Shown piece by piece: positions 43,266 to 52,661 of a stretch of DNA of 64,000 bases (positions are counted from its first letter, which is position 1; every line of letters begins with the position of its first letter). The DNA is taken from the NCBI GenBank assembly GCA_002127285.1, contig NFUW01000001.1:198057-262056 (forward strand). The letters run 5' to 3'. This DNA comes from Chitinophagaceae bacterium IBVUCB1 (lineage in GTDB: Bacteria > Bacteroidota > Bacteroidia > Chitinophagales > Chitinophagaceae). The notes under the pieces are model-generated. The model was not told the origin of the DNA. It saw only the letters and a list, made by a program, of their open reading frames with translations, and did no database searches. A program made the translations under genes and the position numbers.

Positions 43266-44645
43266 ATGCAGGTAGCAATCGTAGGCACCGGATATGTAGG
43301 CTTGGTTTCGGGTACTTGTTTTGCCGAAACGGGAAATAACGTAGTATGTATAGACGTAAACGAGGATAAGATAGCCCAGCTTAAAAGCGGCAAATCGCCC
43401 ATATACGAGCCGGGGCTCGATGTGTTGCTGGAGCGCAATATCAAAGAAAAGCGCATCACTTTTACCACATCGCTGGCAGAGGGTATTAAAAACGCGCAAA
43501 TTGTATTTCTGGCATTACCTACACCCCCCGGCGAGGATGGTGCTGCCGACCTGCGCTATGTATTGGGCGTGGCAGATGACCTGAGCAAAATCATAGACAA
43601 ATACACCGTTATAGTAAATAAAAGTACTGTACCTGTAGGCACTGCCGAAAAAGTAGCTGCCGTGCTGGCAAAAAATCTGGACAAGAGCCTGTACGACGTG
43701 GTATCTAACCCCGAGTTTCTGCGCGAGGGTGTGGCGGTAGAAGACTTTTTGAAGCCCGACCGCGTGGTTGTTGGTACATCGTCTGACAAGGCTAAAAAGC
43801 TGATGGAAGAACTGTATCAACCCTATGTACGTCAGGGCAATCCTATCTACTTTATGGACGAACGCTCGTCTGAAATGACGAAGTACGCTGCCAACTCTTA
43901 TCTGGCTATGCGTATCTCTTTTATGAACGAGATGGCCAACCTCTGCGAAAAAGCAGGCGCGAATGTGGATATGGTGCGCATAGGCATGGGTAGCGATGGC
44001 CGTATTGGTAAGCGTTTCCTCTTCCCCGGTGTGGGTTATGGTGGTAGCTGCTTCCCCAAAGATGTGCAGGCATTGGCACTTACGGCGCGCGAGTTGGAAT
44101 ACGATTTCCGCCTTGTGAATACCGTAATGGAAGTAAATGATAAACAAAAACTGCGCCTCGGCAAAAAGATACGCGAGGCTTTCGGCAGCGATTTATCAGG
44201 ACGCACATTTGCCGTTTGGGGGCTTGCCTTCAAACCCGAAACGGACGATATACGCGAAGCACCCGCATTGGAACTGATACGCGAAATACTGGAAGCAGGC
44301 GGACAGGTGCGCACCTACGACCCTGAAGCTATGGCGAATGTGAAAAAGATATTGGGCGATAAGATATACTTTGCAGAAGACCAATACGATGCATTGACTG
44401 GTGCAGACGCACTGGTGATAGTAACGGAGTGGAGCGAATTCCGCAACCCCAACTTTGAGCAGATAAGCAATACGCTGAAATTCCCTGCTATTTTTGACGG
44501 GCGCAATGTGTATAGCCTTGAGAAGATGGAAGAACTCGGTTTCTACTACGAAAGCATTGGCCGCAAAACAGTACACGAAAACCTGCGAAATAAAATAACC
44601 GTCAACAACGGTACGGGTATCAGAGAGCGTGGCGTATTAGACTAA
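43266..44645 (+). CDS. ugd: UDP-glucose 6-dehydrogenase
   Basis: Oxidises UDP-glucose twice to UDP-glucuronate with NAD+. The 459-residue protein has the N-terminal Rossmann motif VAIVGTGYVGLVSGTCF (residues 3-19), LPTPPGEDGAADL, NKSTVPVGTAEKV, SNPEFLREGVAVEDF, and the catalytic cysteine in GVGYGGSCFPKD (about Cys262). All are typical of UDP-glucose rather than GDP-mannose enzymes, although the families are close. It is followed 30 bases later by a UDP-glucuronate decarboxylase, so the pair likely makes UDP-glucuronate and UDP-xylose for surface glycans. Confidence 0.93.
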   Translation: MQVAIVGTGYVGLVSGTCFAETGNNVVCIDVNEDKIAQLKSGKSPIYEPGLDVLLERNIKEKRITFTTSLAEGIKNAQIVFLALPTPPGEDGAADLRYVLGVADDLSKIIDKYTVIVNKSTVPVGTAEKVAAVLAKNLDKSLYDVVSNPEFLREGVAVEDFLKPDRVVVGTSSDKAKKLMEELYQPYVRQGNPIYFMDERSSEMTKYAANSYLAMRISFMNEMANLCEKAGANVDMVRIGMGSDGRIGKRFLFPGVGYGGSCFPKDVQALALTARELEYDFRLVNTVMEVNDKQKLRLGKKIREAFGSDLSGRTFAVWGLAFKPETDDIREAPALELIREILEAGGQVRTYDPEAMANVKKILGDKIYFAEDQYDALTGADALVIVTEWSEFRNPNFEQISNTLKFPAIFDGRNVYSLEKMEELGFYYESIGRKTVHENLRNKITVNNGTGIRERGVLD

Positions 44646-44675
44646 TTTTCCATTACAGCATTAACTGAACAATAC

Positions 44676-45617
44676 ATGAGTACTAAGAAACGTATATTAA
44701 TAACAGGTGCAGCAGGCTTTCTCGGCTCTCACCTCTGCGACAGGTTTTTGAAAGAAGGATATACGGTAGTAGGTATGGACAACCTGCTGACGGGTAATAT
44801 CAAAAACATCGAACACCTGTTTCCTAATAAAGATTTTGAATTCTATCACCACGACGTTACCAAGTTTGTACACGTGCCGGGGCATATAGATTACATCCTG
44901 CACTTTGCATCACCTGCCAGCCCGATAGATTATTTGAAAATGCCCATCCAAACGCTGAAAGTAGGCGCTATGGGTACGCACAACCTGCTTGGCTTGGCAA
45001 AAGCAAAAGGCGCACGCATACTGGTAGCGTCCACATCTGAAGTGTATGGCGACCCGCTGGTACACCCGCAAACAGAAGAATACTGGGGCAATGTAAACCC
45101 CATAGGCCCGCGTGGTGTGTACGACGAAGCCAAACGCTATATGGAAAGCATCACGATGGCATACCACAACTTTCATGGTGTGGAAACGCGCATCATCCGC
45201 ATATTTAATACCTACGGCCCGCGTATGCGCCTCGATGATGGCCGTGCGCTGCCTACATTCATGAGTCAGGCACTGCGTGGCGAAGATGTAACCGTATTTG
45301 GCGATGGCTCTCAAACACGTTCATTCTGTTATTGCGACGACCTTGTAGAAGGTATTTACCGCCTGCTGTTATCAGACTATCACTTGCCCGTAAACATTGG
45401 CAACCCTGTAGAGATAACGCTGTTGCAGTTTGCCGAAGAGGTAATAGCGCTGACAGGCTCTAAATCGAAGATTGTGTATGAGCCACTACCAAAGGACGAC
45501 CCCAAGCAACGCCAGCCAAACATTACCAAAGCAAAAGAAATACTCGGATGGCAACCAACTGTTGACCGTAGCGAGGGTCTGAAGCGTACACTGGAGTATT
45601 TTAAGAAGCATATATAG
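44676..45617 (+). CDS. UDP-glucuronate decarboxylase (UDP-xylose synthase)
   Basis: A 313-residue extended SDR enzyme that decarboxylates UDP-glucuronate to UDP-xylose. It shows the NAD motif [16 protein letters not shown] (residues 8-23), [20 protein letters not shown] typical of [12 protein letters not shown], the catalytic YDEAK (about Tyr149/Lys153), [16 protein letters not shown] and a C-terminal [15 protein letters not shown]. These features separate it from dTDP-glucose dehydratases and GalE. The position right after ugd supports the assignment. It has the base composition of the flanks, not of the AT-rich glycan locus. Confidence 0.93.
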   Translation: MSTKKRILITGAAGFLGSHLCDRFLKEGYTVVGMDNLLTGNIKNIEHLFPNKDFEFYHHDVTKFVHVPGHIDYILHFASPASPIDYLKMPIQTLKVGAMGTHNLLGLAKAKGARILVASTSEVYGDPLVHPQTEEYWGNVNPIGPRGVYDEAKRYMESITMAYHNFHGVETRIIRIFNTYGPRMRLDDGRALPTFMSQALRGEDVTVFGDGSQTRSFCYCDDLVEGIYRLLLSDYHLPVNIGNPVEITLLQFAEEVIALTGSKSKIVYEPLPKDDPKQRQPNITKAKEILGWQPTVDRSEGLKRTLEYFKKHI

Positions 45618-46004
45618 AACCCTCCCCCCAAGTGGAGTTGATAAAAGTTGTGGCTAAAGCCAACTATAAAAGTATCATAACCCCATGCTTTAGCATGGGG
45701 TTGTTTTTTGTTAGTATATCATCAGTTTCCATTTTGACGACACAAGCAAATAACTGTCTTGCTGAACATATTGAAGCATCTGCCTGTCATCAATAGTACA
45801 AATGCGTCATGCTGCCGAAAGGCAGTATCTGTAGTATGAGTAATGTACTGGCAATATAGAGATGGCGGAGCAGTGTCCGCCATGACGAATGTGCGTGTAT
45901 CTTAGTGTATCGCTGTATCACCTGTTACAGTGTTACAACGCTACACCCAAAAGCAGATAATGTAAAACAAGTCCCCTCCCCTTGGGGGAGGACGGGTGGG
46001 GCTT
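45618..46004. repeat. Intergenic mosaic of hairpin repeats
   Basis: No gene is seen in these 387 bases. Five hairpins follow one another: a GGCT-AA-AGCC hairpin (about 45647-45664), a 10-base stem with T-run (45679-45709), CTGCC-GAAA-GGCAG (45812-45825), ATGGCGGA/TCCGCCAT (45862-45883) and CCTCCCC/GGGGAGG (45975-45991). Such short palindromes, often in C- and G-rich blocks, are typical interspersed repeats of Bacteroidota chromosomes. No transposase remnant is visible. Confidence 0.6.
45679..45709 (+). terminator. Terminator after the ugd / decarboxylase genes
   Basis: AACCCCATGC and GCATGGGGTT form a perfect 10-base stem (45679-45688 with 45693-45702) with loop TTTA, followed by GTTTTTT. 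Confidence 0.8.
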
Positions 46005-47303
46005 CTACTTCACCAGCTTCCCTTCCAACTCCAGTACCCTCACCTCACATACTTTCAGGTTGAAGGCCGCATTGTATAAACGCAGCATGGCTTGCACATA
46101 GCTGTTCTCGGCTTCGCGGGTTTCCAGCGTGTTGGCTATGCCCACACGGAAGCGGGCTTTCTGTATATCAAGATTTTCTTTTGCATAGCCTATGTTTTCC
46201 TGCTCCAGTTTGTAGGCGGCCAACGCCATTTCATAATTGCGCCATGCGGTGCGGTATTGTCTGCTCAGCTCTGTGTTTTGCCAGTCGTATAGTAGCTGGT
46301 CGCGCGTAGCTTGCAGCGATGCTATCTTTGCCTGCCTGCGGATATTGCCACCCTGAAACAAGGGCAAACTGAGATTTGCACTGCCACTGGGTCCATAGCT
46401 CTGATTGAACAATGCAAAGCCTGCCTGACTTTGTGTGCGGTTGTAACTGTAAGCCCCGTTTACAGACAAGGCAGGCAGCATGAATGTTTTGGCAATTTTC
46501 GCATTCAGCGCAGATGCTTCCGCATTTTGTTTTGCTATCAGCAATGACGGGCTTACTTGTTGCAAGCGCTCTTTATCGGTGGGTTGCAGTGCGGCGTTGT
46601 GTTGCAGCGAATCGTCCAGTACATACACCTTATCTGCGTCTTCACCCATCAGGGTGTTCAGCGTGGCCAGCGATGATACTTGCAGGGCTTCTCGGCTCAG
46701 CGAGTCTGATTGCCTTGTGTTGTAATCTACACGCGCTTGCAGGTAATCAACCTTTGCAGATGTGCCTGTTTCATATTTCACTTGCGATAGTATCATCCTT
46801 GTTTTGGCAAGTACCAGTGCAGTATCAATAGCAATACTTTGCTGTTTTTGCAATAAAGCTGCCGCATAGGCCTGTATGGTTTGCGATACGATGGACTGTA
46901 CACGTTCTTTCAGTTGCGCATTAGCAACAGCCTCTTGTGTATTCAGTAATTGTTTGTTCAGAAACATCCTGCCACCGTCAAACAACGTCCACCCAAGCGA
47001 TACAGAGCCGTTATACCCCAGCGATGCCGCATTGGCTACTTGCTGCACACGCCCGTCAGCAAATTCTATCCTTGTATTGGCACTACCTGTTGTAAGCCCT
47101 GCATTGGCATTGATGTCGGGAGAAAAGCCTGCATTGCCAAGTGTGTTGTTACGTTCTGCCAGCTGCACAGCTACTTTTGCTATCCGTATATCAAAATTGT
47201 ACTCCAGTGCTTTTGCTATGGCATCATTCAGCGACAAGCGTTGTTGTGCGGCAACATCGGCAGTGTACAGAAATAATATGGCAGCCAGTAATCGCTTCAT
47301 CAA
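46005..47303 (-). CDS. TolC family outer-membrane efflux protein
   Basis: A 432-residue outer-membrane channel of the TolC family. A signal peptide (MMKRLLAAILFLYTADVAAQ) precedes two outer-membrane efflux repeats rich in alpha-helical heptads; LSLNDAIAKALEYNFDIRIA is the usual start, and AYSYNRTQSQAGFALFNQSY and NTLETREAENSYVQAMLRLY mark the second half. Its ATG overlaps the stop codon of the RND permease by four bases (ATGA), so the two are co-translated. The periplasmic adaptor normally encoded with them is missing here. Confidence 0.92.
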   Translation of the reverse strand: MMKRLLAAILFLYTADVAAQQRLSLNDAIAKALEYNFDIRIAKVAVQLAERNNTLGNAGFSPDINANAGLTTGSANTRIEFADGRVQQVANAASLGYNGSVSLGWTLFDGGRMFLNKQLLNTQEAVANAQLKERVQSIVSQTIQAYAAALLQKQQSIAIDTALVLAKTRMILSQVKYETGTSAKVDYLQARVDYNTRQSDSLSREALQVSSLATLNTLMGEDADKVYVLDDSLQHNAALQPTDKERLQQVSPSLLIAKQNAEASALNAKIAKTFMLPALSVNGAYSYNRTQSQAGFALFNQSYGPSGSANLSLPLFQGGNIRRQAKIASLQATRDQLLYDWQNTELSRQYRTAWRNYEMALAAYKLEQENIGYAKENLDIQKARFRVGIANTLETREAENSYVQAMLRLYNAAFNLKVCEVRVLELEGKLVK

Positions 47304-50300
47304 TCGTTTAGTTTTTCAATGGCAGTAGCCGTCTTCGGTTTTCTGCGAGAGAAGAAAGTATAAATAACAGGCACTATGAACAAAGACAACACCAGCGAAA
47401 ACAACAATCCCCCCACTATCACAATACCCAATGGCATACGGCTGGTAGATGCCGCACCTAAAGACAGTGCCAATGGCAGCGCGCCAAACATCATGGCAAG
47501 GCTCGTCATCAGTATGGGGCGCAGGCGCATAGATGCTGCTTCTATTGCGGCATTCAGCTTAGTAGCCCCTCTGTCTCGTATATGGTTGGCGTATTCTACT
47601 ATCAGGATGCCGTTTTTAGTAACAAGTCCTATCAGCATTATCATGCCTATCTGCGAAAAGATGTTGAGCGTTTGCCCGAATAGCCACAACGACAATACCG
47701 CACCTGCTATTGCAAGGGGTACGGTCAGCATGATGATAAGCGGGTCAATAAAACTTTCAAACTGTGCTGCGAGTATCAGGTATATCAACACCAATGCCAG
47801 CAAAAACGCAAATAGCGTGTTTGATGAACTCTCTACATAATCTTTGGATGCCCCACCCAGCGAGGTGGTAAATGACTCATCTACTGTTTTATCTTGTTTC
47901 AGCTTATCGTATATCTTCTGCATTTCGGCTATGCCATCGCCAATGGTTTTGCCTTGTGCAAGCCCTGTAGATATGGTGGCAGACTTGTACCTGTTGTAGT
48001 GGTATATCTGCGATGGGCTGGTGGTTTCTTCTACTGTTACAAAATTGTCAATAGACATTACCTGCCCTGCATTGTTGCGTACATAAAATGTTTTCAGGTC
48101 TATGGGGGCTTCACGATTTTCTCTTGATACCTGCCCCAACACCTGATATTGCTTACCGTTTTTGGTAAAGTAACCCAGCCTGCGGTTGCTTAGTGCCAGT
48201 TGCAATGTTTGCGCAATATCCTGTATAGAAACACCCGCCTGCGATGCTTTTGCGCGGTTGATGCTGACTGACAATTCAGGCTTATTAAATTTCAAATCAA
48301 CATCCGCACCCTGAAATACAGGGTTTTGGTTTACCTCGTCCAGAAATGCAGGTACAGCTTTCGCCAGCTTTTCAAAATTGATGTTTTGCAGAATGAACAC
48401 AACAGGGTAGGCACTACCACCACGCTGCACCGATATGGTTTGCTCCTGTATGGCAAATGCGCGGCCGAAGTTTTGCTTTTGCAAATTGCGGTTTACTACC
48501 TGTACTATATCATCTTGTGTACGGCTGCGTTTATCCGCGTCGCTCAGGCGCACATTCATAAAACCTGTATTAACAGCACCTGAACCGGTAAAGCCCGGTG
48601 CAGTTACAGATAAGGCTACCTCTCTTTCAGGTACGGAATCCAGCACTACGTTTACCAGTTGCTCCATATACCTGTCCATCGCATCGTACGATGTTCCCTC
48701 TGGTGCAGATACCTGCGCACGGAAACGTCCACGGTCTTCAAGTGGTGCCAGTTCACTTTGCAAACCTTTTCCAATAAAAAATATCAAAGCAAAACTTACG
48801 ATAACACCTGTAACGGCAACCCATTTGTGCCGCATTATCCATACCAGCCCTTGTTTGTAAATATGTTCCATCCATTGAAAAAATGGTTCAGACTTTACAT
48901 AGAACTTTGAGGGCTTATGTTCTTTGCGTGTCATCAACACATTCAATACGGGGGTTAGCGACAATGAAACAAATGCTGATATAAGCACCGCGCCTGCAAC
49001 TACTATACCAAATTCTCTAAACAATCTGCCGGTAAAACCCTGCAGGAACACAATGGGCAGGAACACAACCGCCAGTGTGATGGATGTAGATATAACGGCA
49101 AAGTAAATCTCCTCGCTACCTTCCTTTGCTGCACGGTTTTTCTCCATGCCCTGTTCTATTTTCTTATAGATGTTTTCCGTCACTACAATACCATCATCTA
49201 CCACAAGCCCTGTTGCCAGTACAATAGCCAGCAGCGTAAGTATATTGATGGTAAAACCCATAGTGTACATAATGAAGAATGCACCAATAAGGCTTACGGG
49301 TATATCTATCAACGGACGGAAAGCTATCAGCCAGTCGCGGAAGAAGAGATAAATAATGAGTATCACCAACGCAAAGGCTATGAACAAAGTTTCCTCTACC
49401 TCGCTGATGGATTTTTTGATATAAGCGGTAGTGTCAAGCGCTATGTTTACTTTGAAGTCGGCAGGTATATCTTTTTTCAGCGCATCGTAGCGTTTATAAA
49501 ATTCATCTGCAATAGCTACATAATTAGAGCCCGGCTGCGGTGTAATAGCAAGCGCTATCATCGGCACATTGCTTTCTTTCAGAATGGTTTCTTCATTCTC
49601 GGGTCCCAGCACGGCCTCGCCTACATCGCGCAGATGAATGTCTGTTCCGTTTATATTTCGGATTATCAGGTTATTAAAATCTTCTTCTGTAAACAGCCTG
49701 CCAAATGTGCGTACAGATAGTTCGGTATTCGCACCCGATAATTTGCCCGATGGCAATTCCACATTTTGCCTTGCCAGCGATTGCTCCACATCGCCAAACG
49801 TAATGCCGTAGCCTGCCATCTTCAATGGGTCGAGCCATAGGCGCATGGCATAGCGTTTTTGTCCCCATATCTGTATGCTGCTTACACCAGCGATGGTTTG
49901 CAGGCGTTCTACCAATACATTTTCCGCATACTCCGTCAGTTCCAGTTGATTTTTGGTATCGCTCTGCACCGTCATGGATATGATAGGTTGCGAGTTGGCA
50001 TCGGCCTTTGATACTACTGGTGGCGCATCAATATCCTGCGGCAGGTTGCGTATGGCTTGCGATACTTTATCGCGTACATCGTTGGCGGCAGCTTCTAAAT
50101 CAATACCCAAATCAAACTCTACCGTGATGTTGCTATTGCCCTGCGCGCTGGTAGACGATATACTTTTGATACCTGCAATGCCGTTAATCGACTTTTCAAG
50201 TGGCTCTGTTATCTGCGATTCAATAATGTCGGGATTCGCACCTGCATAAGATGTGCGAACATTGATGATGGGCGGGTCTATAGACGGATAATCGCGAACA

Positions 50301-50398
50301 CCGAGAGCATTGAACCCGATGAACCCGAAAACCACTATCAATATATTTAATACGATGGCTAATACAGGCCGCCGTAACGATAACGAGGGAAGACTCAT
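47300..50398 (-). CDS. RND multidrug efflux permease (AcrB/MexB-like HAE1 type)
   Basis: A 1032-residue inner-membrane proton-driven pump. The first helix starts at SLRRPVLAIVLNILIVVFGF, with two large periplasmic loops and twelve helices. TM4 carries the proton-relay aspartates in ATGLVVDDGIVVTENIYKK (about residues 395-413), and the C-terminal half has IGMIMLIGLVTKNGILIVEY. This fits hydrophobe/amphiphile efflux rather than heavy-metal RND pumps. Its own promoter sits just upstream, followed by a 16-base palindrome five bases before the ATG. No adaptor or regulator gene is adjacent. Substrate unknown. Confidence 0.94.
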   Translation of the reverse strand: MSLPSLSLRRPVLAIVLNILIVVFGFIGFNALGVRDYPSIDPPIINVRTSYAGANPDIIESQITEPLEKSINGIAGIKSISSTSAQGNSNITVEFDLGIDLEAAANDVRDKVSQAIRNLPQDIDAPPVVSKADANSQPIISMTVQSDTKNQLELTEYAENVLVERLQTIAGVSSIQIWGQKRYAMRLWLDPLKMAGYGITFGDVEQSLARQNVELPSGKLSGANTELSVRTFGRLFTEEDFNNLIIRNINGTDIHLRDVGEAVLGPENEETILKESNVPMIALAITPQPGSNYVAIADEFYKRYDALKKDIPADFKVNIALDTTAYIKKSISEVEETLFIAFALVILIIYLFFRDWLIAFRPLIDIPVSLIGAFFIMYTMGFTINILTLLAIVLATGLVVDDGIVVTENIYKKIEQGMEKNRAAKEGSEEIYFAVISTSITLAVVFLPIVFLQGFTGRLFREFGIVVAGAVLISAFVSLSLTPVLNVLMTRKEHKPSKFYVKSEPFFQWMEHIYKQGLVWIMRHKWVAVTGVIVSFALIFFIGKGLQSELAPLEDRGRFRAQVSAPEGTSYDAMDRYMEQLVNVVLDSVPEREVALSVTAPGFTGSGAVNTGFMNVRLSDADKRSRTQDDIVQVVNRNLQKQNFGRAFAIQEQTISVQRGGSAYPVVFILQNINFEKLAKAVPAFLDEVNQNPVFQGADVDLKFNKPELSVSINRAKASQAGVSIQDIAQTLQLALSNRRLGYFTKNGKQYQVLGQVSRENREAPIDLKTFYVRNNAGQVMSIDNFVTVEETTSPSQIYHYNRYKSATISTGLAQGKTIGDGIAEMQKIYDKLKQDKTVDESFTTSLGGASKDYVESSSNTLFAFLLALVLIYLILAAQFESFIDPLIIMLTVPLAIAGAVLSLWLFGQTLNIFSQIGMIMLIGLVTKNGILIVEYANHIRDRGATKLNAAIEAASMRLRPILMTSLAMMFGALPLALSLGAASTSRMPLGIVIVGGLLFSLVLSLFIVPVIYTFFSRRKPKTATAIEKLND

Positions 50399-50402
50399 GT
50401 AC

Positions 50403-50418
50403 GGTATTTCGAAATACC
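50403..50418. promoter_or_regulatory. 16-base perfect palindrome, candidate operator of the efflux genes
   Basis: GGTATTTCGAAATACC is a perfect palindrome placed three bases downstream of the minus-strand -7 box and four bases before the RND ATG, so it covers the transcription start. A dimeric repressor is the simplest interpretation. Confidence 0.55.
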
Positions 50419-50421
50419 ATT

Positions 50422-50429
50422 CAAATATA
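50422..50429 (-). promoter_or_regulatory. Promoter -7 box TATATTTG for the RND-TolC unit
   Basis: Minus-strand TAnnTTTG match. The start codon lies 23 bases downstream, with the palindrome between them. No clear -33 TTTG is seen. Confidence 0.55.
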
Positions 50430-50494
50430 CAGCATTAGGCTTGCGATGCTGTTTATACACCCATTTTAAATAACTATTTAGTCACCCCTGCCAT

Positions 50495-50525
50495 TTTGGG
50501 CTTTCGCTAATCAGGTTTAACTTTG
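50495..50525 (+). promoter_or_regulatory. Promoter of sodA (TTTG - 19 bases - TAACTTTG)
   Basis: The -33 TTTG (50495-50498) and -7 TAACTTTG (50518-50525) are exactly 19 bases apart, a full consensus promoter. The leader to the ATG at 50558 is about 25 bases and A-rich. Confidence 0.78.
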
Positions 50526-50557
50526 GCGTTCTTAAAACAATTTAAAACAATACAATT

Positions 50558-51160
50558 ATGGCACATACTCTTCCTGCATTAAGCTATGCATTCGACGCAC
50601 TGGAACCACATATTGACGCACTCACCATGCAGATACACCACGACAGGCACCATCAGGCTTATGTAGATAACCTGAACAAAGCATTGGCAGGTACGGATGG
50701 CGAAAACAAATCGCTGGAAGAACTGATGGCAAATATATCTGCTTACCCTGCTGCGGTACGCAACAATGGTGGCGGACATTGGAACCACAGCCTGTTTTGG
50801 GAAATACTGGGTGCTAACGGTAGCCAGCCATCTGGTCCGTTGGCAGATGCTATCAACGCTGCATTCGGCACATTAGATGCGCTGAAAGAAAAAATGAACA
50901 CGGCAGGTACTACACGCTTTGGTAGTGGCTGGGCATGGCTGATAGTGAAAGACGGTAACCTGGAAGTAACATCTACACCTAACCAAGACAATCCCCTGAT
51001 GGATATTGCCGAAGTAAAAGGCACACCGATACTGGGTATAGATGTGTGGGAACATGCATACTACCTGAAGTATCAGAACAAACGCCCCGACTACCTTGGT
51101 GCTATCTGGAACGTGATAAACTGGGATGTGGTAGCAGCTAAGTACAACGCTGCGCTTTAA
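50558..51160 (+). CDS. sodA: Superoxide dismutase, Mn/Fe type
   Basis: Detoxifies superoxide in the cytosol. At 200 residues it has the usual length. Metal ligands are His27 (in MQIHHDRHH), His77 ([11 protein letters not shown]), Asp162 and His166 (DVWEHAYY). The pattern GGHxNHxxFW with glycine in place of glutamine, and a glutamine in TPNQDNPL, points to the manganese form; cambialistic use of iron is possible, as in some relatives. It has a full consensus promoter and its own terminator, so it is a single-gene unit that diverges from the RND efflux genes. Confidence 0.96.
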   Translation: MAHTLPALSYAFDALEPHIDALTMQIHHDRHHQAYVDNLNKALAGTDGENKSLEELMANISAYPAAVRNNGGGHWNHSLFWEILGANGSQPSGPLADAINAAFGTLDALKEKMNTAGTTRFGSGWAWLIVKDGNLEVTSTPNQDNPLMDIAEVKGTPILGIDVWEHAYYLKYQNKRPDYLGAIWNVINWDVVAAKYNAAL

Positions 51161-51191
51161 CCGCAGATTAATCAAAATGCATAAATACTTT

Positions 51192-51218
51192 AGCCTTACA
51201 GTTTTGTAAGGCTTTTTT
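51192..51218 (+). terminator. Terminator of sodA
   Basis: A 9-base stem AGCCTTACA/TGTAAGGCT (51192-51200, 51205-51213) with a 4-base loop, followed by a run of six T. Confidence 0.85.
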
Positions 51219-51289
51219 AATGCCATTTTTAACCACTATCAGCAATATACAGGCAGCGCCTGCGTTATAGGCTTTCAAACCAACTGATA

Positions 51290-51997
51290 ATGAATAAGAT
51301 AATAACAATACTATGGCTGCTGGCAGTACAAACAGCCACTGCGCAAGAAACAAACCAAACAGTGCAAACTAAAAAGCCACTCCAGATAAAGAAAAATGAA
51401 CTAGGCTTGATGGGCGAAACGCACTTCAACAGAGATGTACATCGCGGCGACATCAGCTTTGCCGGCTTACAATACAAACGCTGGGTAAAACCCAACATGG
51501 GCTACAGGCTGATGCTGGCTTATGGTGAGTTTTTTGAAAATTATTACCCAACCATAATGAGTAAAAATGGCGATACGGTGATAGAAGTAAGCAGGCAAAC
51601 TACCATCCCCAATGTGGTGGCAGGCTTGGGTGTAGAGATGCAGCGCAAGTTTTACAAGCGGGTATATTTATTCGCGGCTGTAGAGGCGCGTTTCGGGTAT
51701 GGCAGGGGCAACTACAGTTATGTTACATCTGAAAGGGTAGAGAATAACCGTTTTAGTCAATACACAAGTACAACATTCAGCCCCGATGCCGATGCGTCCA
51801 TGTTTTCAGCAAATGTAGCTCCTTCTATTGGTGCCAAGATTCAGTTTCGCAGCCTGTGTATAGGTACAGAGCTATCTGCCATACAGTTGGGGTACAAAAG
51901 CATACGTTATTCACAAGGCTTTCCATTGTACACTTCCATGTCAGAATTTGATGCAGGGCAGTTCAGACAACGCTTTTTTATACACTATCGTTTTTAA
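51290..51997 (+). CDS. Secreted outer-membrane-type protein of unknown function
   Basis: A 235-residue protein with a signal peptide (MNKIITILWLLAVQTATAQ). The mature part has alternating hydrophobic residues, many aromatic residues and a C-terminal phenylalanine (FFIHYRF), features of a small outer-membrane beta-barrel. I recognise no family beyond this general form. It is a single-gene unit that converges with another barrel-like protein gene across a strong hairpin. Confidence 0.68.
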   Translation: MNKIITILWLLAVQTATAQETNQTVQTKKPLQIKKNELGLMGETHFNRDVHRGDISFAGLQYKRWVKPNMGYRLMLAYGEFFENYYPTIMSKNGDTVIEVSRQTTIPNVVAGLGVEMQRKFYKRVYLFAAVEARFGYGRGNYSYVTSERVENNRFSQYTSTTFSPDADASMFSANVAPSIGAKIQFRSLCIGTELSAIQLGYKSIRYSQGFPLYTSMSEFDAGQFRQRFFIHYRF

Positions 51998-52035
51998 ACA
52001 AACAAGGGATGCGAATTGCATCCCTCTTGTTTGTT
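51996..52035. terminator. Bidirectional terminator between two barrel-protein genes
   Basis: AAACAAACAAGGGATGC pairs with GCATCCCTCTTGTTTGTT (51996-52012, 52018-52035) with a single extra base in the right arm and a 5-base loop. A/T-rich outer arms on both sides allow termination in both directions. Confidence 0.8.
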
Positions 52036-52051
52036 ATATATAGTTTGAAGC

Positions 52052-52633
52052 TTATCGCAAAACTCCGAAAGACATACCAAAACCTACCATAAAACCACCC
52101 GGTGCTAATACGTCGATCGCCGTCTTACCATCAGATGTTAGTTCAGAACCATCCGTTATGCGATATACAGGGTCTGTAAACCTGTATGAATAGCCGATGT
52201 TAGTATGTATTCTGTGTCCTCTTCTGCCGATGTTCCAGAAATAATATAAAGACACAAATGCGTTGGTTGACGGCTCAAATACCAACGATACATCTCTATC
52301 CCCTGTAGTAGTTGGTAATGTTGTACTTAGTGTACTAAGCCCTGTGTTATAAGTAGCCCCTAAACCAATGGCAGGGCCTCTGTTACAGTCCTTAAAATAC
52401 ACCCTGCCCTCGCCAAACGCTTTGAGGCCCCATGTGCTTAGTCCTGCACCTGTACCTAATGAAAAACGTTGCGTAACAGGTACATCAAAATTAAATCCTA
52501 TAAACCCATTCGGATTTTCCATGCCAAGACTAAAACCGGTGTAGAGTTTCGGGCAGCTTTCGTTATAACCCCGCTGTGCAAAAAGGCTTGTAGCGAATAG
52601 CATCAGTAATGCGGTAATTGTTAACTTTCTCAT
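52052..52633 (-). CDS. Secreted outer-membrane-type protein of unknown function
   Basis: A 193-residue protein with signal peptide MRKLTITALLMLFATSLFAQ, then glycine- and aromatic-rich strands (IGFNFDVPVTQRFSLGTGAG, HTNIGYSYRF) that suggest an eight-strand outer-membrane barrel. Two cysteines (SCPKL, DCNRG) may pair. It lies 28 bases downstream of the cytochrome gene's stop codon on the same strand but reads into the convergent hairpin, so it could be its downstream partner or a separate unit. No family recognised. Confidence 0.65.
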   Translation of the reverse strand: MRKLTITALLMLFATSLFAQRGYNESCPKLYTGFSLGMENPNGFIGFNFDVPVTQRFSLGTGAGLSTWGLKAFGEGRVYFKDCNRGPAIGLGATYNTGLSTLSTTLPTTTGDRDVSLVFEPSTNAFVSLYYFWNIGRRGHRIHTNIGYSYRFTDPVYRITDGSELTSDGKTAIDVLAPGGFMVGFGMSFGVLR

Positions 52634-52661
52634 TTCTATTTATTTGGATTTTAATAAGTGA

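Noticed and set aside
43515-44147. Minus-strand frame of 210 codons opposite ugd
   Set aside because: Entirely antisense to ugd, whose motifs are complete.
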